A DNA stretch of 33,401 bases from Chitinophaga pinensis. Lineage in GTDB: Bacteria; Bacteroidota; Bacteroidia; NS11-12g; UBA9320. The translations under genes and the position numbers were made by a program. The stretch covers positions 1 to 33,401 of the forward strand of contig CAMDBP010000020.1 in NCBI GenBank assembly GCA_945889315.1, in the 5' to 3' direction. Every line of letters starts with the position of its first letter. Position 1 is the stretch's first letter. Positions 19,269 through 27,836 of this stretch are shown one piece after another. Below the pieces are notes generated by a model. It saw only the letters and a list, made by a program, of their open reading frames with translations. It made no database searches and was not told the origin of the DNA.

Positions 19269-19433
19269 GGTACGCATTCAATCCTGATGCTTGTAAATCG
19301 AAGTGTAATCGTATTTAAGTATTATTCGGGGAATTACCGCATGGAATCATTTTTGAAGTAGACAAAATTTGGGTGTTGAAAAGATATTGAAATTCAAAAA
19401 AGCAGATTACGCATTTTACGGTTTCCTTTCACT

Positions 19434-19441
19434 TACTTTTG
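19434..19441 (+). promoter_or_regulatory. -7 element TACTTTTG upstream of pyrG
   Basis: TACTTTTG at 19434-19441, 82 nt before ATG 19524. Confidence 0.5.
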
Positions 19442-19465
19442 ACCTCCGTACAAATACGGAGAGTC
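19441..19465 (+). repeat. Inverted repeat GAC-CTCCGTA-CAAA-TACGGAG-a-GTC at the predicted pyrG start site
   Basis: CTCCGTA (19444-19450) / TACGGAG (19455-19461), extended by GAC/GTC around one bulged A. Confidence 0.85.
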
Positions 19466-19523
19466 TTTCGTTTATTCAAACGGTCTTTTTTCCTTTTTTG
19501 AACATTAAAAAACAATTAAATTT

Positions 19524-21128
19524 ATGGACACAAAATACGTATTTGTTACTGGAGGAGTTACATCGTCTCTAGGAAAAGGAATCATTTCAGCTTCTCTGGC
19601 AAAGCTTCTTCAAAAGCGAGGCTACCGAGTTACTATTCAGAAATTTGATCCTTACCTAAACGTAGATCCAGGAACTATGAATCCGTATGAACATGGCGAG
19701 TGTTACGTAACCGATGACGGGGCCGAAACAGATTTAGATCTTGGTCACTATGAGCGTTTTTTAAATGTTCCTACATCGCAAGCCAATAACGTAACTACCG
19801 GACGTGTATATCAAACTGTAATCGATAATGAACGTGAAGGAAAGTATTTGGGTAAAACTGTTCAAATTATACCTCACGTTACAGACGAAATACAGCGAAG
19901 AATGAAAATTCTAGGTGACAGCGGTGAGTTTGATATTATTATCACCGAATTAGGAGGTACAGTTGGTGATATAGAATCTCTGCCTTACGTGGAGTCGGTT
20001 CGTCAACTGAAACGTAAATTAGGTAGTGATGATTCTGTAGTAATACATCTAACCTTTGTTCCGTATCTAAAAGCAGCTGGAGAATTAAAAACCAAGCCTA
20101 CTCAACATTCCGTACAAAAACTGCTCGAAGCTGGAGTTCAGCCTGACATTTTAGTATGTCGGACAGAACATAAATTAAGTAAAGAAATTCGTAGCAAAAT
20201 TTCATTGTTTTGCAATGTAAATCAAAACGCCGTTATCGAGAGTATTGATGCTTCTTCTATATATGAAGTTCCTTTACTTATGGAAAAGGAGAAACTAGAT
20301 AAGGTAGTGCTCGCTAAATTGCGCCTCCCGTCTACCAGTGATGCCGATTTGGACAGTTGGAAAGACTTCTTATTTAAATTAAAACACCCAAAAAATGAAG
20401 TAAATATTGGCCTTGTTGGTAAATATGTTGAATTACCCGATGCCTACAAATCTATAATTGAGGCTTTTATTCATGCAGGTGCAGTGAACGAGTGTAAGGT
20501 TAATCTTACGCTAATGTCTTCGGAAAATTTACATGAAGATACCATTGAAGAAAAATTAAAAGGTTTAGATGGTGTATTGGTAGCCCCTGGTTTTGGAGAC
20601 AGAGGAATAGATGGTAAAATTAGCACTATCAAATATTTACGCGAGAATAATGTTCCGTTTTTCGGGATTTGTCTCGGTATGCAATGCGCCGTAATAGAAT
20701 ATGCACGCAATGTTCTTGGTCTTAAAACAGCCCATAGTACCGAAATGATAAAAACAATAGACCCTGTGATTGACCTAATGGAAAGTCAAAAAGGAATTAG
20801 TAAAAAAGGTGGAACCATGCGTTTAGGAGCGTATAAATGTAAGTTAGAAAAAGGTTCAAAATCATATACTGCGTATGGTAAACAAATGATTTCAGAGCGT
20901 CACAGACACAGATTTGAATTTAACAATACATACTTGGAGAAATTCGAAGCGTTAGGCATGAAAGCCGTTGGAATTAATCCTGATAATAACCTAGTAGAGG
21001 TTGTAGAAATACCCACACACCCATGGTTTGTAGGAGTGCAATATCATCCAGAGCTAAAGAGTACAGTGGATGAACCTCATCCGTTATTCGTACGATTTGT
21101 AAAAGCAGCTTTAGACAACAAAAAATAA
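19524..21128 (+). CDS. pyrG: CTP synthase
   Basis: [49 protein letters not shown], glutamine amidotransferase domain [22 protein letters not shown]. Confidence 0.97.
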   Translation: MDTKYVFVTGGVTSSLGKGIISASLAKLLQKRGYRVTIQKFDPYLNVDPGTMNPYEHGECYVTDDGAETDLDLGHYERFLNVPTSQANNVTTGRVYQTVIDNEREGKYLGKTVQIIPHVTDEIQRRMKILGDSGEFDIIITELGGTVGDIESLPYVESVRQLKRKLGSDDSVVIHLTFVPYLKAAGELKTKPTQHSVQKLLEAGVQPDILVCRTEHKLSKEIRSKISLFCNVNQNAVIESIDASSIYEVPLLMEKEKLDKVVLAKLRLPSTSDADLDSWKDFLFKLKHPKNEVNIGLVGKYVELPDAYKSIIEAFIHAGAVNECKVNLTLMSSENLHEDTIEEKLKGLDGVLVAPGFGDRGIDGKISTIKYLRENNVPFFGICLGMQCAVIEYARNVLGLKTAHSTEMIKTIDPVIDLMESQKGISKKGGTMRLGAYKCKLEKGSKSYTAYGKQMISERHRHRFEFNNTYLEKFEALGMKAVGINPDNNLVEVVEIPTHPWFVGVQYHPELKSTVDEPHPLFVRFVKAALDNKK

Positions 21129-21146
21129 AAGTATTAGTCTAATTAA

Positions 21147-21192
21147 TTACTTTAAACACTCGCTAAGTTAACTTAGCGAGTGTTTAAAGTAA
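21147..21192. repeat. 46-bp perfect palindrome downstream of pyrG (terminator-like hairpin lacking a U tract)
   Basis: TTACTTTAAACACTCGCTAAGTT / AACTTAGCGAGTGTTTAAAGTAA, perfect inverted repeat centred between 21169 and 21170. Confidence 0.9.
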
Positions 21193-21279
21193 AGGGCTTT
21201 ATCTCGTCATTTCAGCCAGAAGAAATGGATTGTTTATCTATATTTTATTGATAGTCAGTCAAATTACATAAAAAAAGCC

Positions 21280-21287
21280 TACCTTTG
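21280..21287 (+). promoter_or_regulatory. -7 element TACCTTTG of the DEAD-box helicase gene
   Basis: TACCTTTG at 21280-21287, immediately before the structured leader. Confidence 0.6.
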
Positions 21288-21298
21288 CACCTAATTTT

Positions 21299-21364
21299 AG
21301 CAGCGGAGCACCACTGTCGTGAATTAAATTACCCCGTCGGGTAAGGAGAATGTGCTCTATTGCT
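21299..21364 (+). ncRNA. Putative cis-regulatory three-way-junction RNA in the 5' UTR of the DEAD-box helicase
   Basis: P1: AGCA (21299-21302)/TGCT (21361-21364) and GAGCAC (21306-21311)/GTGCTC (21352-21357); P2: CAC-TGTC-GTG (21312-21321); P3: TTACCC-CGTC-GGGTAA (21329-21344). Confidence 0.6.
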
Positions 21365-21382
21365 ATACTAAACATATAGAAA

Positions 21383-23326
21383 ATGAGTACATTCAAAGAA
21401 ATGGGTCTAAAATCGGAGATTTTAGAGGCCATACTAGAGCTTGGTTATGAAAAACCTACGCCTATTCAAGAAATTGCAATACCAAAAGTATTGGAATCTA
21501 AACAAGATTTAATCGCATTTGCACAAACAGGTACAGGTAAAACTGCTGCTTTTAGTTTGCCCATTCTTAATCAAATTGACACCTCTAAAAGAGGAGTCAA
21601 ATGCATTGTATTAAGCCCTACACGTGAGCTTGGTCTACAAATTACAGCAGACATCGAATCCTACAGTAAAAACATTCCTGGATTTAAAGTAGTAGCGGTA
21701 TATGGTGGAGCAGATATCATGGGTCAAATCAAGAAATTAGAAAGAGGTTGTGATATCGTTGTTGGTACACCCGGAAGAACTCTAGATTTGGTAAAAAGAA
21801 ACAAACTAGACCTAGAAACTGTAGAATTTCTTGTATTAGACGAGGCAGACGAAATGCTAAGTATGGGATTTGCCGAAGATTTAGATGCCATCCTAGGAAA
21901 TACCCCTAAGGATAAGCAAACCCTTCTTTTCTCTGCTACCATGCCGCCAGACATGCTTAAGTTGAGCAAGAAATACATGACCGATCCCTTCGAGATATCG
22001 GCAGGTAGTAAACAAGAAACAAATACAAACGTAACCCACCAATACTATAAAATAAATTCAAGAGACCGTTACCCTGCGCTTAAAAGAGCAGTGGATATCG
22101 CTCCGGATATTTATGGTATTATTTTCTGTAGAACCCGAGCGGAAACTAAAGAAGTAGCAGAACGACTTGCAGAAGACGGTTATAACACCGATGCATTGCA
22201 CGGCGACTTATCACAAGCGCAACGTGATTATGTAATGAACAGATTCCGTAATCGTCAGTTGCAATTGCTTATTGCTACAGACGTAGCAGCTCGTGGACTA
22301 GATGTAAACGAACTTACACACGTAATAAACTATAAATTACCTGACGAAGATGCCGTTTATGTGCATAGAAGTGGAAGAACAGGAAGAGCTAATAACGAAG
22401 GATATTCTATCTCTCTGCTTACCGCCAAAGAAGAAAGTAGACTTCGTTATTTAGAGAAAAAAATAGGTCGTAAGTTTGAAAAAGTTCCTATTCCTAACGG
22501 TAAAGACATCTGCCAAAAGCAATTATTCAATCTTATCGATAATATAAAAGAAACTGAAATAGCCAATAGCCATATCGATAGTTTCTTACCTCAGATTTAT
22601 GAAATGTTTGAGGATATGACTAAGGAAGAAGTATTAAAAAAAATAGTATCTGCTGAGTTTAATCGATTCTTAGAATACTACAGAGATGCGCCAGACTTAA
22701 ATAAAACTTCTGACCCAAGAGAAAGAGAAAGAAGTCGTGAACTAGAAAACGATAGAGACGACGACAGAGGTGGTCGAAGAGAAAGGCCTGAGCGAGGAGA
22801 AAGAAGAGACCGAGATAGAGGCGAAAGATCTGAACGAAGCGAGCGCAAAGAGCACACAACTGCTTCAAATATGACGCGTTACTTTATTAATCAAGGTAAA
22901 AAAGATGGATTCAGCCCAAAATTATTGATGGGTATGATCAACAGTAACTTAGGTGGTGCTACACCTGAAATTGGTCAAATTGAAATTATGAAAATGTTCT
23001 CTTTCTTTGAAATGGAAAGTGGCCACACTGCCGATTTACAACGTGCCGCTAAAGACATGGAGTTTAATGGTAGAGAAATATCTATAGAAGAAAGTTCACC
23101 TCGCCCAAGCGGTGTTGGAGACCGTGGATCAGATCGTGGAGACCGAGGTGGAAGCCGTGATGGTGGCGGATACAGAGGTGGAGAGCGAAGTGGAAGTCGT
23201 GAAGGCGGTGGTTACAAAGGTGGTGACCGAAGTGGAAGTCGTGATGCCCGACCACGTGAAAGTGCTCCTAGAAGCAGCCAAAGACCTGCGGGAAGTCATG
23301 GCGCTAAACGCAGAACTAGAAGATAA
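21383..23326 (+). CDS. DEAD-box ATP-dependent RNA helicase (DeaD/CsdA-like, with DbpA-type RNA-binding domain)
   Basis: FAQTGTGKTAAFSLPIL, SPTRELGLQI, VLDEADEML, LLFSATMP, ARGLDVNELTHVINYKLP, HRSGRTGRA; C-terminal RBD-like region and RGG tail. Confidence 0.93.
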   Translation: MSTFKEMGLKSEILEAILELGYEKPTPIQEIAIPKVLESKQDLIAFAQTGTGKTAAFSLPILNQIDTSKRGVKCIVLSPTRELGLQITADIESYSKNIPGFKVVAVYGGADIMGQIKKLERGCDIVVGTPGRTLDLVKRNKLDLETVEFLVLDEADEMLSMGFAEDLDAILGNTPKDKQTLLFSATMPPDMLKLSKKYMTDPFEISAGSKQETNTNVTHQYYKINSRDRYPALKRAVDIAPDIYGIIFCRTRAETKEVAERLAEDGYNTDALHGDLSQAQRDYVMNRFRNRQLQLLIATDVAARGLDVNELTHVINYKLPDEDAVYVHRSGRTGRANNEGYSISLLTAKEESRLRYLEKKIGRKFEKVPIPNGKDICQKQLFNLIDNIKETEIANSHIDSFLPQIYEMFEDMTKEEVLKKIVSAEFNRFLEYYRDAPDLNKTSDPRERERSRELENDRDDDRGGRRERPERGERRDRDRGERSERSERKEHTTASNMTRYFINQGKKDGFSPKLLMGMINSNLGGATPEIGQIEIMKMFSFFEMESGHTADLQRAAKDMEFNGREISIEESSPRPSGVGDRGSDRGDRGGSRDGGGYRGGERSGSREGGGYKGGDRSGSRDARPRESAPRSSQRPAGSHGAKRRTRR

Positions 23327-23346
23327 TTTCTTTATTTTATAACTTT

Positions 23347-23384
23347 AAAAAACCTCCTCAAGATAACTTGAGGAGGTTTTTTTT
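23347..23384 (+). terminator. Strong (bidirectional) intrinsic terminator
   Basis: AAAAAACCTCCTCAAG-ATAA-CTTGAGGAGGTTTTTTTT: 16-bp perfect stem between convergent helicase (+) and mltG (-). Confidence 0.93.
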
Positions 23385-23490
23385 GAATCTGTTTTGCATT
23401 ATGCTTCCTACTCTTCTGGGAGAAAAAAAACATATTGTACAAAACTAGAAATTTCCAATTATCTCAAAACACATGCAACTACCCTAAAAC

Positions 23491-24552
23491 TTATCTTACT
23501 ACACCTTGCTTATCTAAACTCTTTCGATACGCTGTGGCATTTCTATTGTGTTCATCCAATCCATTAGCAAACGCATGGCGCAGTGAGCCATCCGGCTTAG
23601 CACACATGTAATAATAGTTATGACTTTTGGGATTGATGGCTGCCTCTATAGCACGCTTATCTGGACAAAAAATAGGTCCTGGAGGTAATCCTCTATTGAG
23701 ATACGTATTATACGGATGAGGCACTTTTAGATCCGCATAGCGCAGTCTGTGTCGCTCACCTTTTCCAATCACAAACCAAATGGTAGGATCTGCTCCTAAA
23801 GGTATTCCTGTACGCACCCTGTTTAGATATAACCCTGCTATAACTGGCATCTCATCAGCATAGATTGCTTCACCATCTACAATACTGGCCAAAATAGTAG
23901 CTTCTTTGGAGGTAAGGCCTTGCTCTTGAGCTTGCGCCTTGCGTTTTACCGTCCAATATTTATTATACTCTTCCACAAAACGATTAATTGTTTTATCTGC
24001 TGGACTGGCCCAGTTAAGATGATAATGATCCGGTAAAAAAATGCACCATTTATTTTCATTGGTAAATCCATTCTCAGCCATCCAATCACCATTCATCGCA
24101 TCCATCAATTCTTCTTTTGTTGCTTCGGTATTATCAGCAAGGTAGTTTATGACTTGCTCGCGCGTCATTTCAGACTTGAGCTTGGCTACCGTCGTCTCCC
24201 AACCTCCATTTCTTATTTTTCGTACCAACTCTATATTAGACATCCCTGCTTCTAGCTTGTATTTTCCTGCTTTAAACTTGGTAGGTAAATCGAGTTGAGT
24301 AGCCACTATGTTAAATGACTCCATATTCTTTATAATATGATGATACGTAAGATTTTCAAGAACTTGCGTATAGTTGTCTGTTGATTTGATATAAAAATAC
24401 TCGCCATCAGAAGCATCTGTATTTCCTTTAAAGAGTAAATAGTATCCTGCGGTGATTCCAAAAAACACTACAATCAACACTATACCCCATATTTTATTGC
24501 CGCTATTACTTTTTTTAGCACCCTTTGTTGGTGTTATTCTTCTTTTTTTCAA
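23491..24552 (-). CDS. mltG: Endolytic murein transglycosylase MltG (YceG family)
   Basis: N-terminal TM, LASIVDGEAIYADEMPVIAGLYLNRVRTGIPLGADPT, NTYLNRGLPPGPICPD-like core; appears to start with TTG. Confidence 0.92.
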   Translation of the reverse strand: MKKRRITPTKGAKKSNSGNKIWGIVLIVVFFGITAGYYLLFKGNTDASDGEYFYIKSTDNYTQVLENLTYHHIIKNMESFNIVATQLDLPTKFKAGKYKLEAGMSNIELVRKIRNGGWETTVAKLKSEMTREQVINYLADNTEATKEELMDAMNGDWMAENGFTNENKWCIFLPDHYHLNWASPADKTINRFVEEYNKYWTVKRKAQAQEQGLTSKEATILASIVDGEAIYADEMPVIAGLYLNRVRTGIPLGADPTIWFVIGKGERHRLRYADLKVPHPYNTYLNRGLPPGPIFCPDKRAIEAAINPKSHNYYYMCAKPDGSLRHAFANGLDEHNRNATAYRKSLDKQGVVR

Positions 24553-24710
24553 GGCTTTAATTTAGTTCAGCAAATAAAGGAAAGAATCTGCAAGTTTATA
24601 TCAGATAGCTGAGTGTAAGTGAGTACGAAAAAAGACGCTATTACTTTTACTCTCATTTCTATTTTACCCTTATTAAATGAAAAAAAAGATGTTGTTTTGT
24701 TCTGAATTAG

Positions 24711-25433
24711 ATGAACATAGCATTAATAGGATATGGAAAGATGGGCAAAACCATCGAAAAGGTAGCTTTAGAACGTGGTCATACGATTGCAGCTATTATA
24801 GATTCTTCTGATTTCGACATTAATGAACTCGATAAAAGTGACGTTGCGATTGAGTTTACACAACCGGATGCAGCAGTCTCAAATATTCATAAATGTTTTG
24901 AAGCGAATACGCCTATAATAGTCGGAACAACTGGATGGTACGAGCATTATGCAAAATTAGCAGACGTTGCACTTGAACATAACAAAGGACTATTTACTGC
25001 TACAAATTTTAGTATCGGCGTTAATATTCTTTTTCACATGAATGAGCGATTGGCTAAAATCATGAATGGTTTTTCTGAATATGAGGTAAGCATGACCGAA
25101 ACGCATCATTTACAAAAATTAGACCATCCGAGTGGCACTGCGGTTACGCTTGCAGAGGGAATTCTAGATTCTATTGATAGAAAAAATAAATACGTTGGTC
25201 TGCTCGAAGGAGAGAAAGCCGAATTAACATCGTTTGATTTGCAAATACTAAGTAAGCGAGCGCCTGATGTTGCTGGTTTTCATCAAGTAAGGTATGAAAG
25301 TCCCATTGATGAAATCACGTTAATTCACAATGCAAAAAGTAGATTAGGTTTTGCCCAAGGTGCTGTTTTGGCCGCAGAATGGATGCAAGGTAAAAAAGGT
25401 GTTTACACCATGAAAGAATTATTAAATTTTTGA
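24711..25433 (+). CDS. dapB: 4-hydroxy-tetrahydrodipicolinate reductase
   Basis: MNIALIGYGKMGKTIE, VGTTGWYE, ATNFSIGVNILF, ETHHLQKLDHPSGTAVTLAE. Confidence 0.95.
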   Translation: MNIALIGYGKMGKTIEKVALERGHTIAAIIDSSDFDINELDKSDVAIEFTQPDAAVSNIHKCFEANTPIIVGTTGWYEHYAKLADVALEHNKGLFTATNFSIGVNILFHMNERLAKIMNGFSEYEVSMTETHHLQKLDHPSGTAVTLAEGILDSIDRKNKYVGLLEGEKAELTSFDLQILSKRAPDVAGFHQVRYESPIDEITLIHNAKSRLGFAQGAVLAAEWMQGKKGVYTMKELLNF

Positions 25434-25448
25434 CAAAAAATAAAGTAA

Positions 25449-26768
25449 ATGAAAATTAATTTCAAGGAAGATTGGAAACTACTGAGTAAGCGTGCGGCTA
25501 TATTCTATATTATTTTTACGGTTGTAAACATACTTACGTTTATACTTCTCCTTACACAAACAGACGCTGGTTTTATAAATCCTTTAATATACTTAGTATT
25601 TTGGCAAGTAGCCATTTGGGTATATTATATGTTCCGTTATAAGTATAGAAAAACGGTATCGGGTGGCGAGTGGATAGATGCGGGTATGTTTGCCATAATT
25701 GCGGCCACTCTTATCCGTACATTTTTTATAGAAGCTTATCAAATACCAACCTCATCTATGGAGAAATCACTCCTTAGAGGTGACTTTTTATTTGTGAGTA
25801 AGATGCATTATGGTGCACGTGTGCCCATGACACCCATCGCGTTTCCATTTGTACATCAAGAGATGCCTGTTATAGGCGGAAAAGCCTATTCCGAAGCGCT
25901 TAAATTACCTTTTTACCGATTACCAGGTTTTCAAAATATCAAAAATAATGACATCGTAGTTTTTAACTACCCCTACGAACTTATTACACAAAACACGTTT
26001 GCGCATCCTACGGACAAAAAAACCAATTATATCAAACGATGTATTGGGATACCTGGAGATACCTTAAAAATAGTCAACGGAAAAGTGTACATAAACGGTA
26101 AAGCAACGGCTGTGGCGGTTCATGGACAAAGTTCTTATATGGTTCAATTGTCTAATACACTATCATTTAAAGATTATGAAAAGTTAAATATTTCTGAGAT
26201 TGACCAGACCAATGGTGAGGGAAGCTACTTAATGCAACTGACCAAGCAAAATCTTATAGACCTAAAAAATACGCCAGGTGTAGTGAGTATTCAGCCTGTA
26301 ATAGACGATTATAATGCAACCGTAAACTTACCCGAATATTGTAAAACCAATAAATGGACGGTAGATAATTTCGGTGCACTTTATGTACCTCAGAAAGGCT
26401 CGAGCATTAAATTAGATTCAAACACCTACGCTATTTACGAGACGGCTATCCGACTTTATGAAGCCAATCCAGACTTCAGAATGGCAGATGGTTTATTTTA
26501 CATGGGCACCGAGCAGATTACAGAATATACCTTTAAAATGAACTATTACTTTATGATGGGAGATAATAGGCATCACTCTGCAGATTCTCGTTTTTGGGGT
26601 TTTGTGCCAGAAGATCACGTGGTGGGTAAAGCTTTATTTATTTGGATGAGTATAGAGCCAGAAGACAATAACACCTTGTATCATAGAAGTCCTGAAGGCA
26701 TGAAACGTTATTCAAAAAATATATTTTCACGCATACGTTGGGGTAGAATATTTAATAGTATTCACTAG
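25449..26768 (+). CDS. lepB: Signal peptidase I (large Bacteroidota-type)
   Basis: Catalytic Ser region IPTSSMEKSLLRGDFLFVSKMHYG, Lys region NYIKRCIGIPGDTL, and YYFMMGDNRHHSADSRFWGFVPEDHVVG, with a long insertion between the latter two. Confidence 0.93.
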   Translation: MKINFKEDWKLLSKRAAIFYIIFTVVNILTFILLLTQTDAGFINPLIYLVFWQVAIWVYYMFRYKYRKTVSGGEWIDAGMFAIIAATLIRTFFIEAYQIPTSSMEKSLLRGDFLFVSKMHYGARVPMTPIAFPFVHQEMPVIGGKAYSEALKLPFYRLPGFQNIKNNDIVVFNYPYELITQNTFAHPTDKKTNYIKRCIGIPGDTLKIVNGKVYINGKATAVAVHGQSSYMVQLSNTLSFKDYEKLNISEIDQTNGEGSYLMQLTKQNLIDLKNTPGVVSIQPVIDDYNATVNLPEYCKTNKWTVDNFGALYVPQKGSSIKLDSNTYAIYETAIRLYEANPDFRMADGLFYMGTEQITEYTFKMNYYFMMGDNRHHSADSRFWGFVPEDHVVGKALFIWMSIEPEDNNTLYHRSPEGMKRYSKNIFSRIRWGRIFNSIH

Positions 26769-27721
26769 TGCACAAAAAGAAATCTGACCTACGGATTATA
26801 TTTCTAGGAAACCCGGAGTTCGCTCGGTTTCATTTAGCCCGTATCTTAGATGAAGGATACAACGTTGTTGCTGTTGTTTCTGCTCCCGATAAACCTGCAG
26901 GAAGAGGAATGAAGCTTCTTGCAACGCCGGTTACTGAATATGCAAGAGAAAAAAATATTCCCTGCCTACAACCGTCTAATCTTAAAAACCCTGATTTTCT
27001 AGAAGAACTGAAAGGATATCATGCCGATTTGCAGATCGTAATTGCTTTTAGAATGCTGCCCGAATTAGTTTGGGATATGCCATCCTTAGGTACATTTAAT
27101 TTACATGCCTCGCTCCTTCCCCATTACAGAGGTGCAGCCCCCATCAATTGGGCCATAATTAATGGAGAAACAATCACAGGTGTTAGCACATTTAAACTAA
27201 AACATGAAATTGACACGGGCAATTTACTGGTACAAAAATCCTGCGCTATTTTACCTGAGGACAATGCAGGAACCTTGCACGATAAGCTAATGCATTTGGG
27301 AACGGATGCTATAATTGAAACCTTGGAACAAGTCCTCAATAGTGAACTAAAAGAGATACCGCAGCGTGAATCAGAACAAGATAAAAATGCACCAAAATTA
27401 CATCCTGCTAATACTGAACTGCGGTGGGACGGCACAGGGTTAGAAGTGGTAAATTTAGTTCGAGGATTAAGTCCTTATCCTCTGGCTCACAGCGTTTTCG
27501 ATCAAAAAAAAATAAAAGTGTACAAGGCTAGTTTTTATCCTGAGCACCATACAAATGATGTAGGATCGTTTGTAACAGACGGTAAATCATATCTTGGCGT
27601 TTGGGTTACGGATGGCATGGTACACTTAGATGAAATTAAGATAGAGGGAAAACGTCAGATGAAAATTAAAGATTTTCTAAATGGGTATGACATTAGTCAT
27701 CTAAAAATCAAGCACTCATAA
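26768..27721 (+). CDS. fmt: Methionyl-tRNA formyltransferase
   Basis: RIIFLGNPEFARFHL, NLHASLLPHYRGAAPINWAIINGE; GTG start overlapping the lepB stop by 1 nt. Confidence 0.95.
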   Translation: MHKKKSDLRIIFLGNPEFARFHLARILDEGYNVVAVVSAPDKPAGRGMKLLATPVTEYAREKNIPCLQPSNLKNPDFLEELKGYHADLQIVIAFRMLPELVWDMPSLGTFNLHASLLPHYRGAAPINWAIINGETITGVSTFKLKHEIDTGNLLVQKSCAILPEDNAGTLHDKLMHLGTDAIIETLEQVLNSELKEIPQRESEQDKNAPKLHPANTELRWDGTGLEVVNLVRGLSPYPLAHSVFDQKKIKVYKASFYPEHHTNDVGSFVTDGKSYLGVWVTDGMVHLDEIKIEGKRQMKIKDFLNGYDISHLKIKHS

Positions 27722-27793
27722 TATAGGGTTTCACCGTTACAAGGATCAATGGTACCTTCATTCCAATCATCAAACCTAAACGATTTATCACAC

Positions 27794-27823
27794 TTGCTTT
27801 TGCAAGCCATATAATTACTTTTG
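27794..27823 (+). promoter_or_regulatory. Bacteroidota-type promoter of the MMPL gene (TTG-N19-TACTTTTG)
   Basis: TTG 27794-27796, TACTTTTG 27816-27823, ATG at 27837. Confidence 0.65.
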
Positions 27824-27836
27824 CAGCCTTTTTAAT

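Noticed and set aside
19369-19572. 67-aa ORF overlapping the pyrG start
   Set aside because: Runs through the predicted pyrG promoter/leader and into pyrG in another frame; composition looks random.
23112-23342. 76-aa Val/Glu-rich ORF in the helicase tail
   Set aside because: Frame-shifted reading of the Gly/Arg repeat DNA, so its repetitive sequence is a by-product.
25449-26768. Unusually large signal peptidase I with a long insertion
   Set aside because: Large LepB proteins with an insertion before the GDNR-type motif are, to my knowledge, ordinary in Bacteroidota.
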